This document shows positions 46,908 through 54,358 of a stretch of DNA of 63,847 bases, piece by piece. Position numbers and translations under genes: made by a program. How positions within the stretch are numbered: position 1 is the stretch's first letter; each line of letters starts with the position of its first letter. This DNA comes from a virus. The stretch spans positions 1 to 63,847 of IMG/VR virus record IMGVR_UViG_3300023244_000002. The stretch is one strand, 5' to 3'. The notes below the pieces were generated by a model. The model had not been told where the DNA came from and did not search any database. It saw only the letters and a list, made by a program, of their open reading frames with translations.

Positions 46908-49489
46908 TGAAATATAATCATTTACATATTGCTTCATTCTTAGAAAGTAGTTCTTCTGGCGATAAGTGGAAAGTAATGGTGATCGAAGAAGGACTGTCGA
47001 AAAACGGCAAATACTATACAAAGGAAGCCCTCCAAAAATCTATTCCTTTATTTGAAAAATCAAAAGTTTGTTTTTATGAGTGGAAAGACAAGCATTTTGA
47101 CCACATACCTTTATCCGTTGAAAAGATGTGTCCGGAAGGATTTCCTCTACAAACAGCCGGCTACCTTGATAATGTGAAGTTTGAAACAGTTAAGGTTGAA
47201 GGTAGAGAAGTCGCTGGTTTAACTGCATCTTTACACTTATTAGAAAAAAACTCAAGAGTTAAAGATTTGAAGCAAATGCTTACAAATGCTTGGAAAAAAG
47301 GATTAAAAAACCTACTTGGACTTTCCATAAATGCTGAGGGGCCGTCAAGCGTGCGTATGATGAATGGGCAACCGATAACAGTTGTCAATGGAATAAGTAA
47401 GGTTTTCAGTACCGATTTCGTGACTCAGCCTGCGGCGGGCGGCGGGTTACTAAAAATAATTGAAAGTTTCAATACAAAAGGAGGTATGGAACAGATGTTT
47501 AAGAAGATTATCGAATCGTTGAAAAGGTTTAATTCGAAGATATTAGAAAGCGTAGATATCGCTAATATCACAGAAGAAGAAGTAGTAAGTATTTTTGAAT
47601 CATTAGCTAAAGAAGCTAAAGAGAAAAATTCAGACAAGGCTGATAACCTTGAAGAGATTGTCGGTAAAATGAAAGACAAGAAATATGAGGAAGCAGAAGC
47701 TTTACTTAATGCTATAACAAATGAACAAAAAATGTCAGATAATGATTTGCTTAATGCTGATGATAAAACATTAAGCCCCGGAGATTTAAAGAAAAAGAAA
47801 GCTTTGCTAAAAGTGGAACAAGATGCTGCTGCAAAAGAAGCAAAGAAACAAGAAGATTTAGAGAATAAAAATAAAGATTTAGAATCTAAATTAGATGCTA
47901 TAAATAGCAAACTAGCTATTAGAGAATGCAAAGAGCTATTAGAAGTTGCTTTATCTGAAAGCAACTTGCCAGAAGTAATCAAACATAAAATTCGTAATTC
48001 CTTTAAAAACAAGGTGTTTAAAGAATCAGAGATAAAAGAATCTGTTAAAGCAGAGCGTGATACATTGGCAAAATTAGTTGAAAGCAAAGCAGTTATTGAT
48101 TTTGGTGGTGATTTTGACGGCTCTTTTGTGAAAAGAGATCCTATCACCCGCGTTCAAGCATCTATGGATTTAATGTTAGGTTACAAACCTAGTGACGTAG
48201 ATAAAGATAAGTACAAAGATATTGATGGTTTTAGATCATTAAAAGAAGCTTATGTTGCTTTTACTGATGATGCAGAAGTATCCGGAAGATTAGGACCTCG
48301 TGCATTGTCTAGATTAAGCGAATCAGTTGTTGATGATAACACTACATTTTCCTACGCTTTAGGTTATTCTATGCAAAGAAGAATGCTTCCTGAATATAGA
48401 GCAATACCTGAACTATGGAAAAAGATAGCAGTGTCAACACCTATCAAAGATTTTAAATTACAGGAAAGAATTCAATGGGGTGGTTTTGGAGTGCTTCCTA
48501 CAGTGCAAGCAGCTAGAACAGTTGCCGGAACACCAATAGATAGTGCAACTCCTACATACCCTGAATTAGGGTTCCCTGGCGATACCGAGGCAACATACGC
48601 TGTGATGACTAAAGGTGGAGTAATCACAGTAACAAGAAGATCAATCATTGATGATGATTTGAAAGTATTGACAGGAATTCCTAAAAGAGTTGGGAAAGCA
48701 GCTGGATATACTTTGAATCAATTTGCGTTTGATTTAATGTTAGGGTATGGAGCTTCTGGAATCAATACTGCTACTATTTATGATAGTGCAGTTCTTTACA
48801 TTGCATCTCATAAGAATTATCGCACAGGTGCATTAGGTTACGATAATCTTCAGGACTTGCTTAATGATATGTGGTATCAGTGTGAGTTAGGATATAAAAC
48901 TGACGTGGCAACACAATTAGAAGCAGCTGCTACAACATTAGATGTTACTGCTGGAACTGGTCAGTATTTCAAAGCCGGAGATTATGCCTGGCTAGACGGA
49001 GAAATTGTTCGTGTAGATTCAGTATCTACTGATGCATTGACTATTGCAAGAGGAATGTTTGGAACAACTGATGCTCAGCATTTAGTTGCAGTTGATGTAA
49101 GAAAAGTTACTCAGTTCTTAGCATTAGAGAAACCTATCCTATGGGTACCTCGTGCTTTGAATGGTACTGCATTGGCATTACAGAAATCAGAAAAACATCC
49201 AGAGAATGCTGAAGGTGGAATTAATACACTGAGAAATCAGTTTGAAGTAGAACAAAGCCCATTCTTACGTGGTGATGAAAATAATTACTATATTTCATCT
49301 AAGATTTCTGACGTAGAAGGAATAGAAATAGGGTTTTTAAATGGTAAAGAAGAACCAGAAATTTTGGTTCAAGATCAACCTACTGTCGGAAACGTATTTA
49401 CCTATGATACGATCCGCTACAAAGTTCGTCATGAATACGGCGGAGCAGTTGTTGATTTCAGAGCGTTTGCAGGGGCGATTGTAACTTAA
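46907..49489 (+). CDS. Prohead protease - scaffold - major capsid polyprotein
   Basis: Residues 1-190 of 860 look like a prohead protease (SKNGKYYTKEALQKSIPLFEKS, in parts GKYYTKEALQKSIPLFE, then LLGLSINAEGP with a likely catalytic Ser). Residues 200-405 are charged coiled coil (KKQEDLENKNKDLESKL), a scaffold. The rest is a Mu gpT-like capsid protein (QRRMLPEYRAIPELWKKIA, YTLNQFAFDLMLGYG, VRHEYGGAVVDFRAF). An internal AAAGGAGG site precedes in-frame ATGs at 47486 and 47495, so scaffold plus capsid may also be made without the protease. Confidence 0.9.
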   Translation: MKYNHLHIASFLESSSSGDKWKVMVIEEGLSKNGKYYTKEALQKSIPLFEKSKVCFYEWKDKHFDHIPLSVEKMCPEGFPLQTAGYLDNVKFETVKVEGREVAGLTASLHLLEKNSRVKDLKQMLTNAWKKGLKNLLGLSINAEGPSSVRMMNGQPITVVNGISKVFSTDFVTQPAAGGGLLKIIESFNTKGGMEQMFKKIIESLKRFNSKILESVDIANITEEEVVSIFESLAKEAKEKNSDKADNLEEIVGKMKDKKYEEAEALLNAITNEQKMSDNDLLNADDKTLSPGDLKKKKALLKVEQDAAAKEAKKQEDLENKNKDLESKLDAINSKLAIRECKELLEVALSESNLPEVIKHKIRNSFKNKVFKESEIKESVKAERDTLAKLVESKAVIDFGGDFDGSFVKRDPITRVQASMDLMLGYKPSDVDKDKYKDIDGFRSLKEAYVAFTDDAEVSGRLGPRALSRLSESVVDDNTTFSYALGYSMQRRMLPEYRAIPELWKKIAVSTPIKDFKLQERIQWGGFGVLPTVQAARTVAGTPIDSATPTYPELGFPGDTEATYAVMTKGGVITVTRRSIIDDDLKVLTGIPKRVGKAAGYTLNQFAFDLMLGYGASGINTATIYDSAVLYIASHKNYRTGALGYDNLQDLLNDMWYQCELGYKTDVATQLEAAATTLDVTAGTGQYFKAGDYAWLDGEIVRVDSVSTDALTIARGMFGTTDAQHLVAVDVRKVTQFLALEKPILWVPRALNGTALALQKSEKHPENAEGGINTLRNQFEVEQSPFLRGDENNYYISSKISDVEGIEIGFLNGKEEPEILVQDQPTVGNVFTYDTIRYKVRHEYGGAVVDFRAFAGAIVT

Positions 49490-49509
49490 TAACCGAATTA
49501 ATGGCGATG

Positions 49510-49558
49510 GTCGGGGGAGAAATCTCCCGACACAGCTGTTAGGTTGGAAAATACCTAA
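49510..49558 (+). other. Paired hairpins after the capsid gene
   Basis: GTCGG...CCGAC (49510-49531, bulged) and TTAGGT...ACCTAA (49539-49558) lie between the capsid stop and the next ribosome site. No T-run follows. They may protect the abundant capsid message or reduce readthrough. Confidence 0.6.
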
Positions 49559-49578
49559 TATTAAGGAGGATTTTTTAA

Positions 49579-49920
49579 ATGAAATTCACAAGATATAAAT
49601 ATGGAGTAGCAAATGAAAGAGGTACTGTTCTCTCTAAAACAGCAGATTATACAATATTAGAAAATGATATTTTAAGATCCGGTCAGTTTTTTAAAGTTGA
49701 TGGTCATAAGTTAACATTGCCTGCCGCTAGTGGAAATTTAAAAGGTACAAGTGTATATGTTTTTGGAAGTAGCGGTTCATCTAAAGTAGCTGTTGTTGCT
49801 GGTTTTGGTGGTGGTGGTGCTAGTTATGATACTGTAACCGTAGGAGCATATAATACTATAGAGTTTTGGTGTGACGGCAGTTATTGGTACGCATTATCTA
49901 ATGCGGTTGGTGCTAGCTAA
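49579..49920 (+). CDS. Head decoration-like protein, paralogue A
   Basis: The 113-residue beta-rich protein (MKFTRYKYGVANERGTVLSK, then LTLPAASGNLKGTSVYV and FWCDGSYWYAL) follows the capsid gene. It is a clear paralogue of the next gene but has no serine tail. Its position and size fit a capsid decoration or cement protein. Confidence 0.75.
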   Translation: MKFTRYKYGVANERGTVLSKTADYTILENDILRSGQFFKVDGHKLTLPAASGNLKGTSVYVFGSSGSSKVAVVAGFGGGGASYDTVTVGAYNTIEFWCDGSYWYALSNAVGAS

Positions 49921-49937
49921 AATAAAGGAGGACAATT

Positions 49938-50492
49938 ATGCCAAAACCTACCAGATATAAATATAGTGTCGCTAACCGTAGGGGTACAACCCTAAGTAAA
50001 TCCGCAGATTACTCTCTGACAGAGAATGATGTTGAAAGAAGTGGATCTTTATTTGTTAAATTAACTTCAGGAAATACACTAACTTTACCTGCCGCTAGTG
50101 ATAGTTTAAAAGGCGCTAGTGTTTATGTTAATACATCTGATCAAGGCATTGTATATGTTGCTGCCGGATTTGGTGGTGGGGGAGCTAGTTATGATACTGC
50201 TAATATAGGAAAGTATGAATCTGCTGAGTTTTGGTGTGACGGCAGTTATTGGTACGCATTAAATGTAACTGTAGCTGGAAATACTTCTAGTTCATCATCC
50301 AGTTCATCATCTTTTTCCAGTAGCTCATCAAGTTCATCAAGTAGCTCAAGTAGCTCATTAAGTTCATCAAGTAGTTCATTAAGCTCGAGTAGCTCAAGCT
50401 CAAGTAGCTCAAGTAGCTCAAGCTCAAGCTCAAGCTCATCAAACTCAAGTAGTTCTAGCTCATCTAGTTCGAGCTCAAGCGAATCTAGTTAA
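49938..50492 (+). CDS. Head decoration-like protein, paralogue B, with serine tail
   Basis: Residues 1-115 copy paralogue A (RYKYSVANRRGTTLSKSADY, LTLPAAS, FWCDGSYWYAL). Residues from about 116 to 184 are almost pure serine with single F, L, N and E. The tail codons are mixed. I infer that the tail projects from the capsid surface. Confidence 0.78.
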   Translation: MPKPTRYKYSVANRRGTTLSKSADYSLTENDVERSGSLFVKLTSGNTLTLPAASDSLKGASVYVNTSDQGIVYVAAGFGGGGASYDTANIGKYESAEFWCDGSYWYALNVTVAGNTSSSSSSSSSFSSSSSSSSSSSSSSLSSSSSSLSSSSSSSSSSSSSSSSSSSSNSSSSSSSSSSSSESS

Positions 50493-50503
50493 AAGTTAAA
50501 CCT

Positions 50504-50531
50504 ACCCTTGGCGGTAAACTCCGCCAAGGGT
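50504..50531 (+). other. Perfect hairpin between decoration and Cys-protein genes
   Basis: ACCCTTGGCGG-TAAACT-CCGCCAAGGGT is a perfect eleven-bp stem. It lies between two late genes, with no T-run behind it. Attenuation or message stability is likely. Confidence 0.7.
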
Positions 50532-50549
50532 TACTAAAGGAGATAGATA

Positions 50550-50843
50550 ATGGCATATCCCGCTTATAAATGCCCTTTTAAAAATAATGCCGGTGCAGGA
50601 ATTGTTTGTGAGAATATTGCATGTGGATTGTTCAACGTTGTTGAAAATGACTGCAATTTTATTATGAATGAACGAAGAAAACATCAGCTAACTGGTAAAG
50701 TAGTTCCTAATACAAATACTTATTCTAGTTCGAGTTCTAGTTCTAGTTCGAGTTCATATAGCTCGAGTTCTTCTTCGTCGAGTTCTTCTTCGTCGAGTTC
50801 TTCTTCGTCGAGTTCTTCTTCGTCGAGTTCGAGTTCTTCTTAA
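50550..50843 (+). CDS. Small Cys-containing virion protein with serine tail
   Basis: The first 57 residues contain four Cys (CPFKNNAGAGIVCENIACGLF and C near 37, here in parts) and may bind metal. The remaining 40 are serine with one Tyr. The tail is written mostly with TCG, AGT and TCT codons, unlike the TCA/AGC-rich tracts elsewhere, so it arose or was copied separately. Confidence 0.7.
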   Translation: MAYPAYKCPFKNNAGAGIVCENIACGLFNVVENDCNFIMNERRKHQLTGKVVPNTNTYSSSSSSSSSSSYSSSSSSSSSSSSSSSSSSSSSSSSSSS

Positions 50844-50852
50844 GGGGGTATT

Positions 50853-51575
50853 GTGTCTTATACTAGAGAAGATTATTTAACACGATTAGAAACTGCACTA
50901 CAGGATGATGCTGAAAAACTGCAACCTGATGATAAGTATCGTATTTTAACGCAATCTGTAGTAATCTTTTCTAAAGATAAACCAAACACTAAGATAAAAG
51001 AATCAACAGGAGATGGTTCTTCTTATGATTTTGCTCTTCCTAGCGATTGGGTAGAAGGTACTTCTTATATTATTGGACAGATTGAATATCCAGCTGATGA
51101 TTATCAAAATCCTAGTTATCTTGAACAGATAGATTGGAAGTTCTTTAAAAAGAACGTTGAGAGTGTGATGACTACTTATATTCGCATTTTAAGTTTCATC
51201 CCTGCGAATGGTAAAATATTAAAATATGAATATGCGTTACCTCAAATATTAAATGAGGAAACTTGTACTATAAATGATAGTTATATAGAGGCAGTTACTA
51301 ATCTAACTGCCGCTCTTTGTTTTTGGGCTCTCGCGGCTAAATTTGCACAAACTACTGATTCTACTATCGAAGCTGATGTTATTGATTATCAACGGAAATC
51401 TGATCTTTATGCATCCTTAGCAAAAGAGAAGATGTCAGTTTATAATTCATTAATGGGTCTAGGTATAGAATCTAAGAATTCAGGTGCGGCCTCTGCTGGG
51501 ATTGCGGTTAAAGATCTTGACATGGAATACTCATGGAAAGAAGATATGTTAACACATCCTATTAGATGGCGATAA
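50853..51575 (+). CDS. Head-tail connector or adaptor protein
   Basis: The 240-residue protein starts at a GTG behind AAGGGGG. It has a helical N-terminus (YTREDYLTRLETALQDDAEK), a beta insert (SSYDFALPSDWVEG) and a helical end, the arrangement of siphovirus head-completion adaptors. Its position after the capsid and decoration genes supports this. Family not certain. Confidence 0.7.
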   Translation: MSYTREDYLTRLETALQDDAEKLQPDDKYRILTQSVVIFSKDKPNTKIKESTGDGSSYDFALPSDWVEGTSYIIGQIEYPADDYQNPSYLEQIDWKFFKKNVESVMTTYIRILSFIPANGKILKYEYALPQILNEETCTINDSYIEAVTNLTAALCFWALAAKFAQTTDSTIEADVIDYQRKSDLYASLAKEKMSVYNSLMGLGIESKNSGAASAGIAVKDLDMEYSWKEDMLTHPIRWR

Positions 51576-51601
51576 TTCCCCAAGCAAAGAGATTTAGGAG
51601 A

Positions 51602-51653
51602 AGGCGGAGATAGATGAACATATGGTGATTTTTACATCTATCCTTCCGCTTTA
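51602..51653 (+). promoter_or_regulatory. Stem-loop that could bridge a split ribosome-binding site
   Basis: AAGGCGGA pairs with TCCGCTTT and GATAGATG with CATCTATC, giving a long bulged stem. AGGAG (51596-51600) lies just before it and the next start codon (51660) just after, with no other ribosome site. Folding would bring the two to normal distance, as described for T4 gene 38. It could also act as a weak terminator. Confidence 0.55.
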
Positions 51654-51659
51654 TTATGC

Positions 51660-52106
51660 ATGTCATTAGCATTAATTAGAACACAAATAAAAACTAAGCT
51701 TGAAGCAATATCAGGTGTAGAAAATGTTTATGATTATAAACGTTTCTGTAGCGACCTTACTACATATAATACCTTGTTTGTTAAGGATTCTAAAGTAAAC
51801 ACTTGGGAAATAGAAAGGACTTCTTTTGAAAGGATTGGGCATGGGGGGTCAGGTGATGTTGAAGATGTAAATAATACTTTTATAATTAGTGGTTTCTATT
51901 CTTTTTATGATGAATTAGCCACAGAAAAAACATTTCAAGACCTTATTGAAACTATTTGTGCTAGTTTTATCAGTGATCCAACATTAGGCGGAACAGCAAA
52001 TATCGTGCATATTCCTATTACCGGAGAGTTTTCAATGGTAATGTTAGGTGCAGTTTTATGTCATAAATGCGATATAACAATTAATATTGATGATAGAATT
52101 ATTTAA
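51660..52106 (+). CDS. Tail terminator or tail-completion protein (tentative)
   Basis: The 148-residue protein begins MSLALIRTQIKTKLEAISGV and has strands such as NTFIISGFYSFYDE and ILL-like ends. The short N-terminal helix 'IRTQIKTKLEAI.GV..VYDY' is typical of tail terminators encoded just before the tail tube. Tentative family assignment. Confidence 0.65.
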   Translation: MSLALIRTQIKTKLEAISGVENVYDYKRFCSDLTTYNTLFVKDSKVNTWEIERTSFERIGHGGSGDVEDVNNTFIISGFYSFYDELATEKTFQDLIETICASFISDPTLGGTANIVHIPITGEFSMVMLGAVLCHKCDITINIDDRII

Positions 52107-52120
52107 AGGAGGGAAAGAAA

Positions 52121-53140
52121 ATGGCTAAAATATCAAGAGTTGCTCAATTAGCAGGAAAAGTAGAAACTATTAGTGGAACAGCAGAAACATTAGCAGCAGC
52201 ACAAGCTACAATACTGTCATATGAGCCAGTGTTAGATGCTGATTTTGAACAGTATAAAAGAAATCCTGTTGTGAAGCATATGTCTAGGTTTGCTTCTGAG
52301 CCTGGTGCAAGGAAAATGTCGCTTGCTTTTAAAGCTGAGTTAATGGGGCCAATATCCGGATCAAAAGGAACAACACTACCACTAACGCCGTTTCTTCGTT
52401 CTTGTGGATTGTCAGAAAGCCTTTCAGTTGGAACATCTAATATTTATGTTCCTGTATCAAGTAGTTTTGTTACCTGTACAGTAGCTAAATACTTAGATGG
52501 AATAAGAAAAACAATGTCAGGTTGTGCCGGTAATGTTAAATTTCAGTTTAAAGTTGGTGAACCTGTTTTTTGTGAATTTGCAATGGAAGGTAAATATTAC
52601 GAACATAGCGATACTGCACTGTTAACTCCTACATACCCGGAACAAGTTCCTTTAATTTTTATGGGTGCAACTGTTACTATTGACAGTGATAGTTTAGTAA
52701 TGGATACTTTAGAAATTGATATGCAGAATGAAGTTGTTATATCTCCTAGACCTCAAGATTCATCTGGTATTGATTATGCTAAAATAGTTGGTAGAAATCC
52801 ACAAATGTCATTTGACCCTGAATTAGTTTCTATTGCTAGCCATGATTTTTATTCAAAGATACTTTCTCGTTCTACAATGGCTGTAGTGATTAATATGAAT
52901 GATAGCAATGGAAATAATATTACTTTTTCATTGCCGGCAGTAAGGTACACAGGATTAAAAGAAGCTGATAGAAGTGGTATTGCGGCGTTAAGTGCTACTT
53001 GCGAAATTTGTAAGAATTCAGACGCGGGTAATGATGAGATAACAATTACTATGGGAACATCATCTAGTTCATCTAGCTCAAGTAGTTCAAATAGTTCAAG
53101 CAGTTCTAGTTCGTCAAGTTCTAGTAGTGAGAGTGCTTAA
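52121..53140 (+). CDS. Major tail tube protein with serine tail
   Basis: The 339-residue protein has a beta-rich tube-like body (KVETISGTAETLAAAQA, LIFMGATVTIDSDSLVMDTLEID in parts, MSFDPELVS). It ends in about 28 residues of Ser with single Asn and Glu. It lies before the chaperone and tape measure genes, the standard tail-tube place. The tail would repeat along the whole tail surface. AAAGGAGGGAAAGAAA precedes the start. Confidence 0.8.
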   Translation: MAKISRVAQLAGKVETISGTAETLAAAQATILSYEPVLDADFEQYKRNPVVKHMSRFASEPGARKMSLAFKAELMGPISGSKGTTLPLTPFLRSCGLSESLSVGTSNIYVPVSSSFVTCTVAKYLDGIRKTMSGCAGNVKFQFKVGEPVFCEFAMEGKYYEHSDTALLTPTYPEQVPLIFMGATVTIDSDSLVMDTLEIDMQNEVVISPRPQDSSGIDYAKIVGRNPQMSFDPELVSIASHDFYSKILSRSTMAVVINMNDSNGNNITFSLPAVRYTGLKEADRSGIAALSATCEICKNSDAGNDEITITMGTSSSSSSSSSSNSSSSSSSSSSSSESA

Positions 53141-53150
53141 AAGGATATGA

Positions 53151-53627
53151 ATGCCTAGTAGTTTTAAATGCAGAATAGATATTGATGTTTCTAATCCTGA
53201 TTATAGTGATGCATCTATTCCATTAGGTCAAGTTGCTAGAAAAATTGCTGAAAGTTCAAGAAGGAATATACGCACACAAACTAGCATTAAAGGACACGCA
53301 TTTAAAGGTTTATCAGTAAAAACAATTAAAGATAAAAGAAGAGAAGGAAGTGACTATCCTACAAGAGCATTGTATAGAAAAGGAATTATGTATCGTGCAA
53401 TTCATGTTTATCAAAGAAGTAAAAATGCATTTGAAGTTGGTATAATTCCTAGAGGTAAACCAAAAAGAGATTTAGTAGGGTATATTCATCAGGAAATATA
53501 CCCTATAATAAGAGCGTTTTTAGGATTTGATGCAAAATCTAGGCAATGGTCTAAAGAAAGATTTAGACGATGGATGAAAGAGAGAAAAGAAAAAGCTAAA
53601 AGAACTAAATCAACCTATAGTTATTAA
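53151..53627 (+). CDS. Tail-completion/neck protein, gpG- or HK97 gp10-like
   Basis: The 158-residue basic protein contains SSRRNIRTQTSIKGHAFKGLS and TIKDKRREG, like phage virion-morphogenesis proteins (Mu gpG / HK97 gp10 type), and ends Lys/Arg-rich. Its neighbours are tail genes. It probably works at the tail-head joint. Confidence 0.7.
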   Translation: MPSSFKCRIDIDVSNPDYSDASIPLGQVARKIAESSRRNIRTQTSIKGHAFKGLSVKTIKDKRREGSDYPTRALYRKGIMYRAIHVYQRSKNAFEVGIIPRGKPKRDLVGYIHQEIYPIIRAFLGFDAKSRQWSKERFRRWMKERKEKAKRTKSTYSY

Positions 53628-53638
53628 AGGAGGGTGTC

Positions 53639-54049
53639 GTGGTAGATCCAATCAGTGTCGGAATGACAAAAGAATACACATTAGAAAAGGATAAAGTAAA
53701 TCCTACAATTTGGTTAATAGGTCCATTAGACTCTATTATGAAATCAAAGTTTATTTCAAGCTTTGGTAAAATTGAGATAAAAGATGATAAACCAGTTTAC
53801 GTTCAAGGAGATATTGATTATACACAAAATAATTTTACTATCTTAAAATATGGATTAAAAGGATTTAAAAACTTCAAGATCAATGGAAAAGAATTAGAGT
53901 TTAAAACAAAAAAAGAAAAAGTTTTCAATATTGAAATTGAAGTTGTTGCTGATGAAACTATGAGAGCAATTCCTTTATTTGTAATAAATGAATTAGCCGC
54001 AATAATTTGGGGTGAAAACGAGGTTGGTGAAGATTTAGAAAAAAACTAA
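53639..54049 (+). CDS. Tail assembly chaperone, upstream (G-type) product
   Basis: The 136-residue protein starts at a GTG behind AAAGGAGGGTGTC. It lies two genes before the tape measure and ends at TAA just after A-AAA-AAC. This matches lambda gpG, whose ribosomes sometimes slip to give the longer gpGT. It should bind the tape measure protein during tail assembly. Confidence 0.82.
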   Translation: MVDPISVGMTKEYTLEKDKVNPTIWLIGPLDSIMKSKFISSFGKIEIKDDKPVYVQGDIDYTQNNFTILKYGLKGFKNFKINGKELEFKTKKEKVFNIEIEVVADETMRAIPLFVINELAAIIWGENEVGEDLEKN

Positions 54050-54088
54050 TATTGGCAGTTGAGGTGTCAAGCTTAGGCCTTAATTGCC
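54040..54088 (+). promoter_or_regulatory. Programmed -1 frameshift site
   Basis: The heptamer A-AAA-AAC (54040-54046) is in the right phase (GAA AAA AAC TAA in frame 0). Seven bases later a stem follows, GGCAGTT (54054-54060) with AATTGCC (54082-54088), one G-U pair. Slipping back one base enters the frame of the next gene. Heptamer, spacing and stem are all textbook. Confidence 0.88.
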
Positions 54089-54357
54089 ACGATTGTAATG
54101 AACATCAAAAGAAATTTCGTGGGTGTAATGGCAAACCAATTCAGCCATATTTAATAGATGGTAAGCCAGCGGATAGGTGCATAGCAAAAATGCTACCACC
54201 AGAGGTAAAAACGTATATAAAATATTATGAATATTATAAAAAAGGATTGTTACCTTTCCCCGGTAGTGTTGCACAGCAACCAGCAAAACTATTAGATATA
54301 TTCGACATTTTAGAATCAGCTGAGATAAAAGTAATGAACAGTAAACATAAGGTGTAA
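54052..54357 (+). CDS. Tail assembly chaperone, downstream (T-type) extension
   Basis: This frame has no independent ATG or ribosome site. It is in the -1 frame of the upstream gene and is entered through the slippery site, giving a fusion of about 240 residues. The extension has CHDCNEHQKKFRGC, a possible zinc site. It ends one base before the tape measure gene. Confidence 0.8.
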   Translation: MAVEVSSLGLNCHDCNEHQKKFRGCNGKPIQPYLIDGKPADRCIAKMLPPEVKTYIKYYEYYKKGLLPFPGSVAQQPAKLLDIFDILESAEIKVMNSKHKV

Positions 54358-54358
54358 T

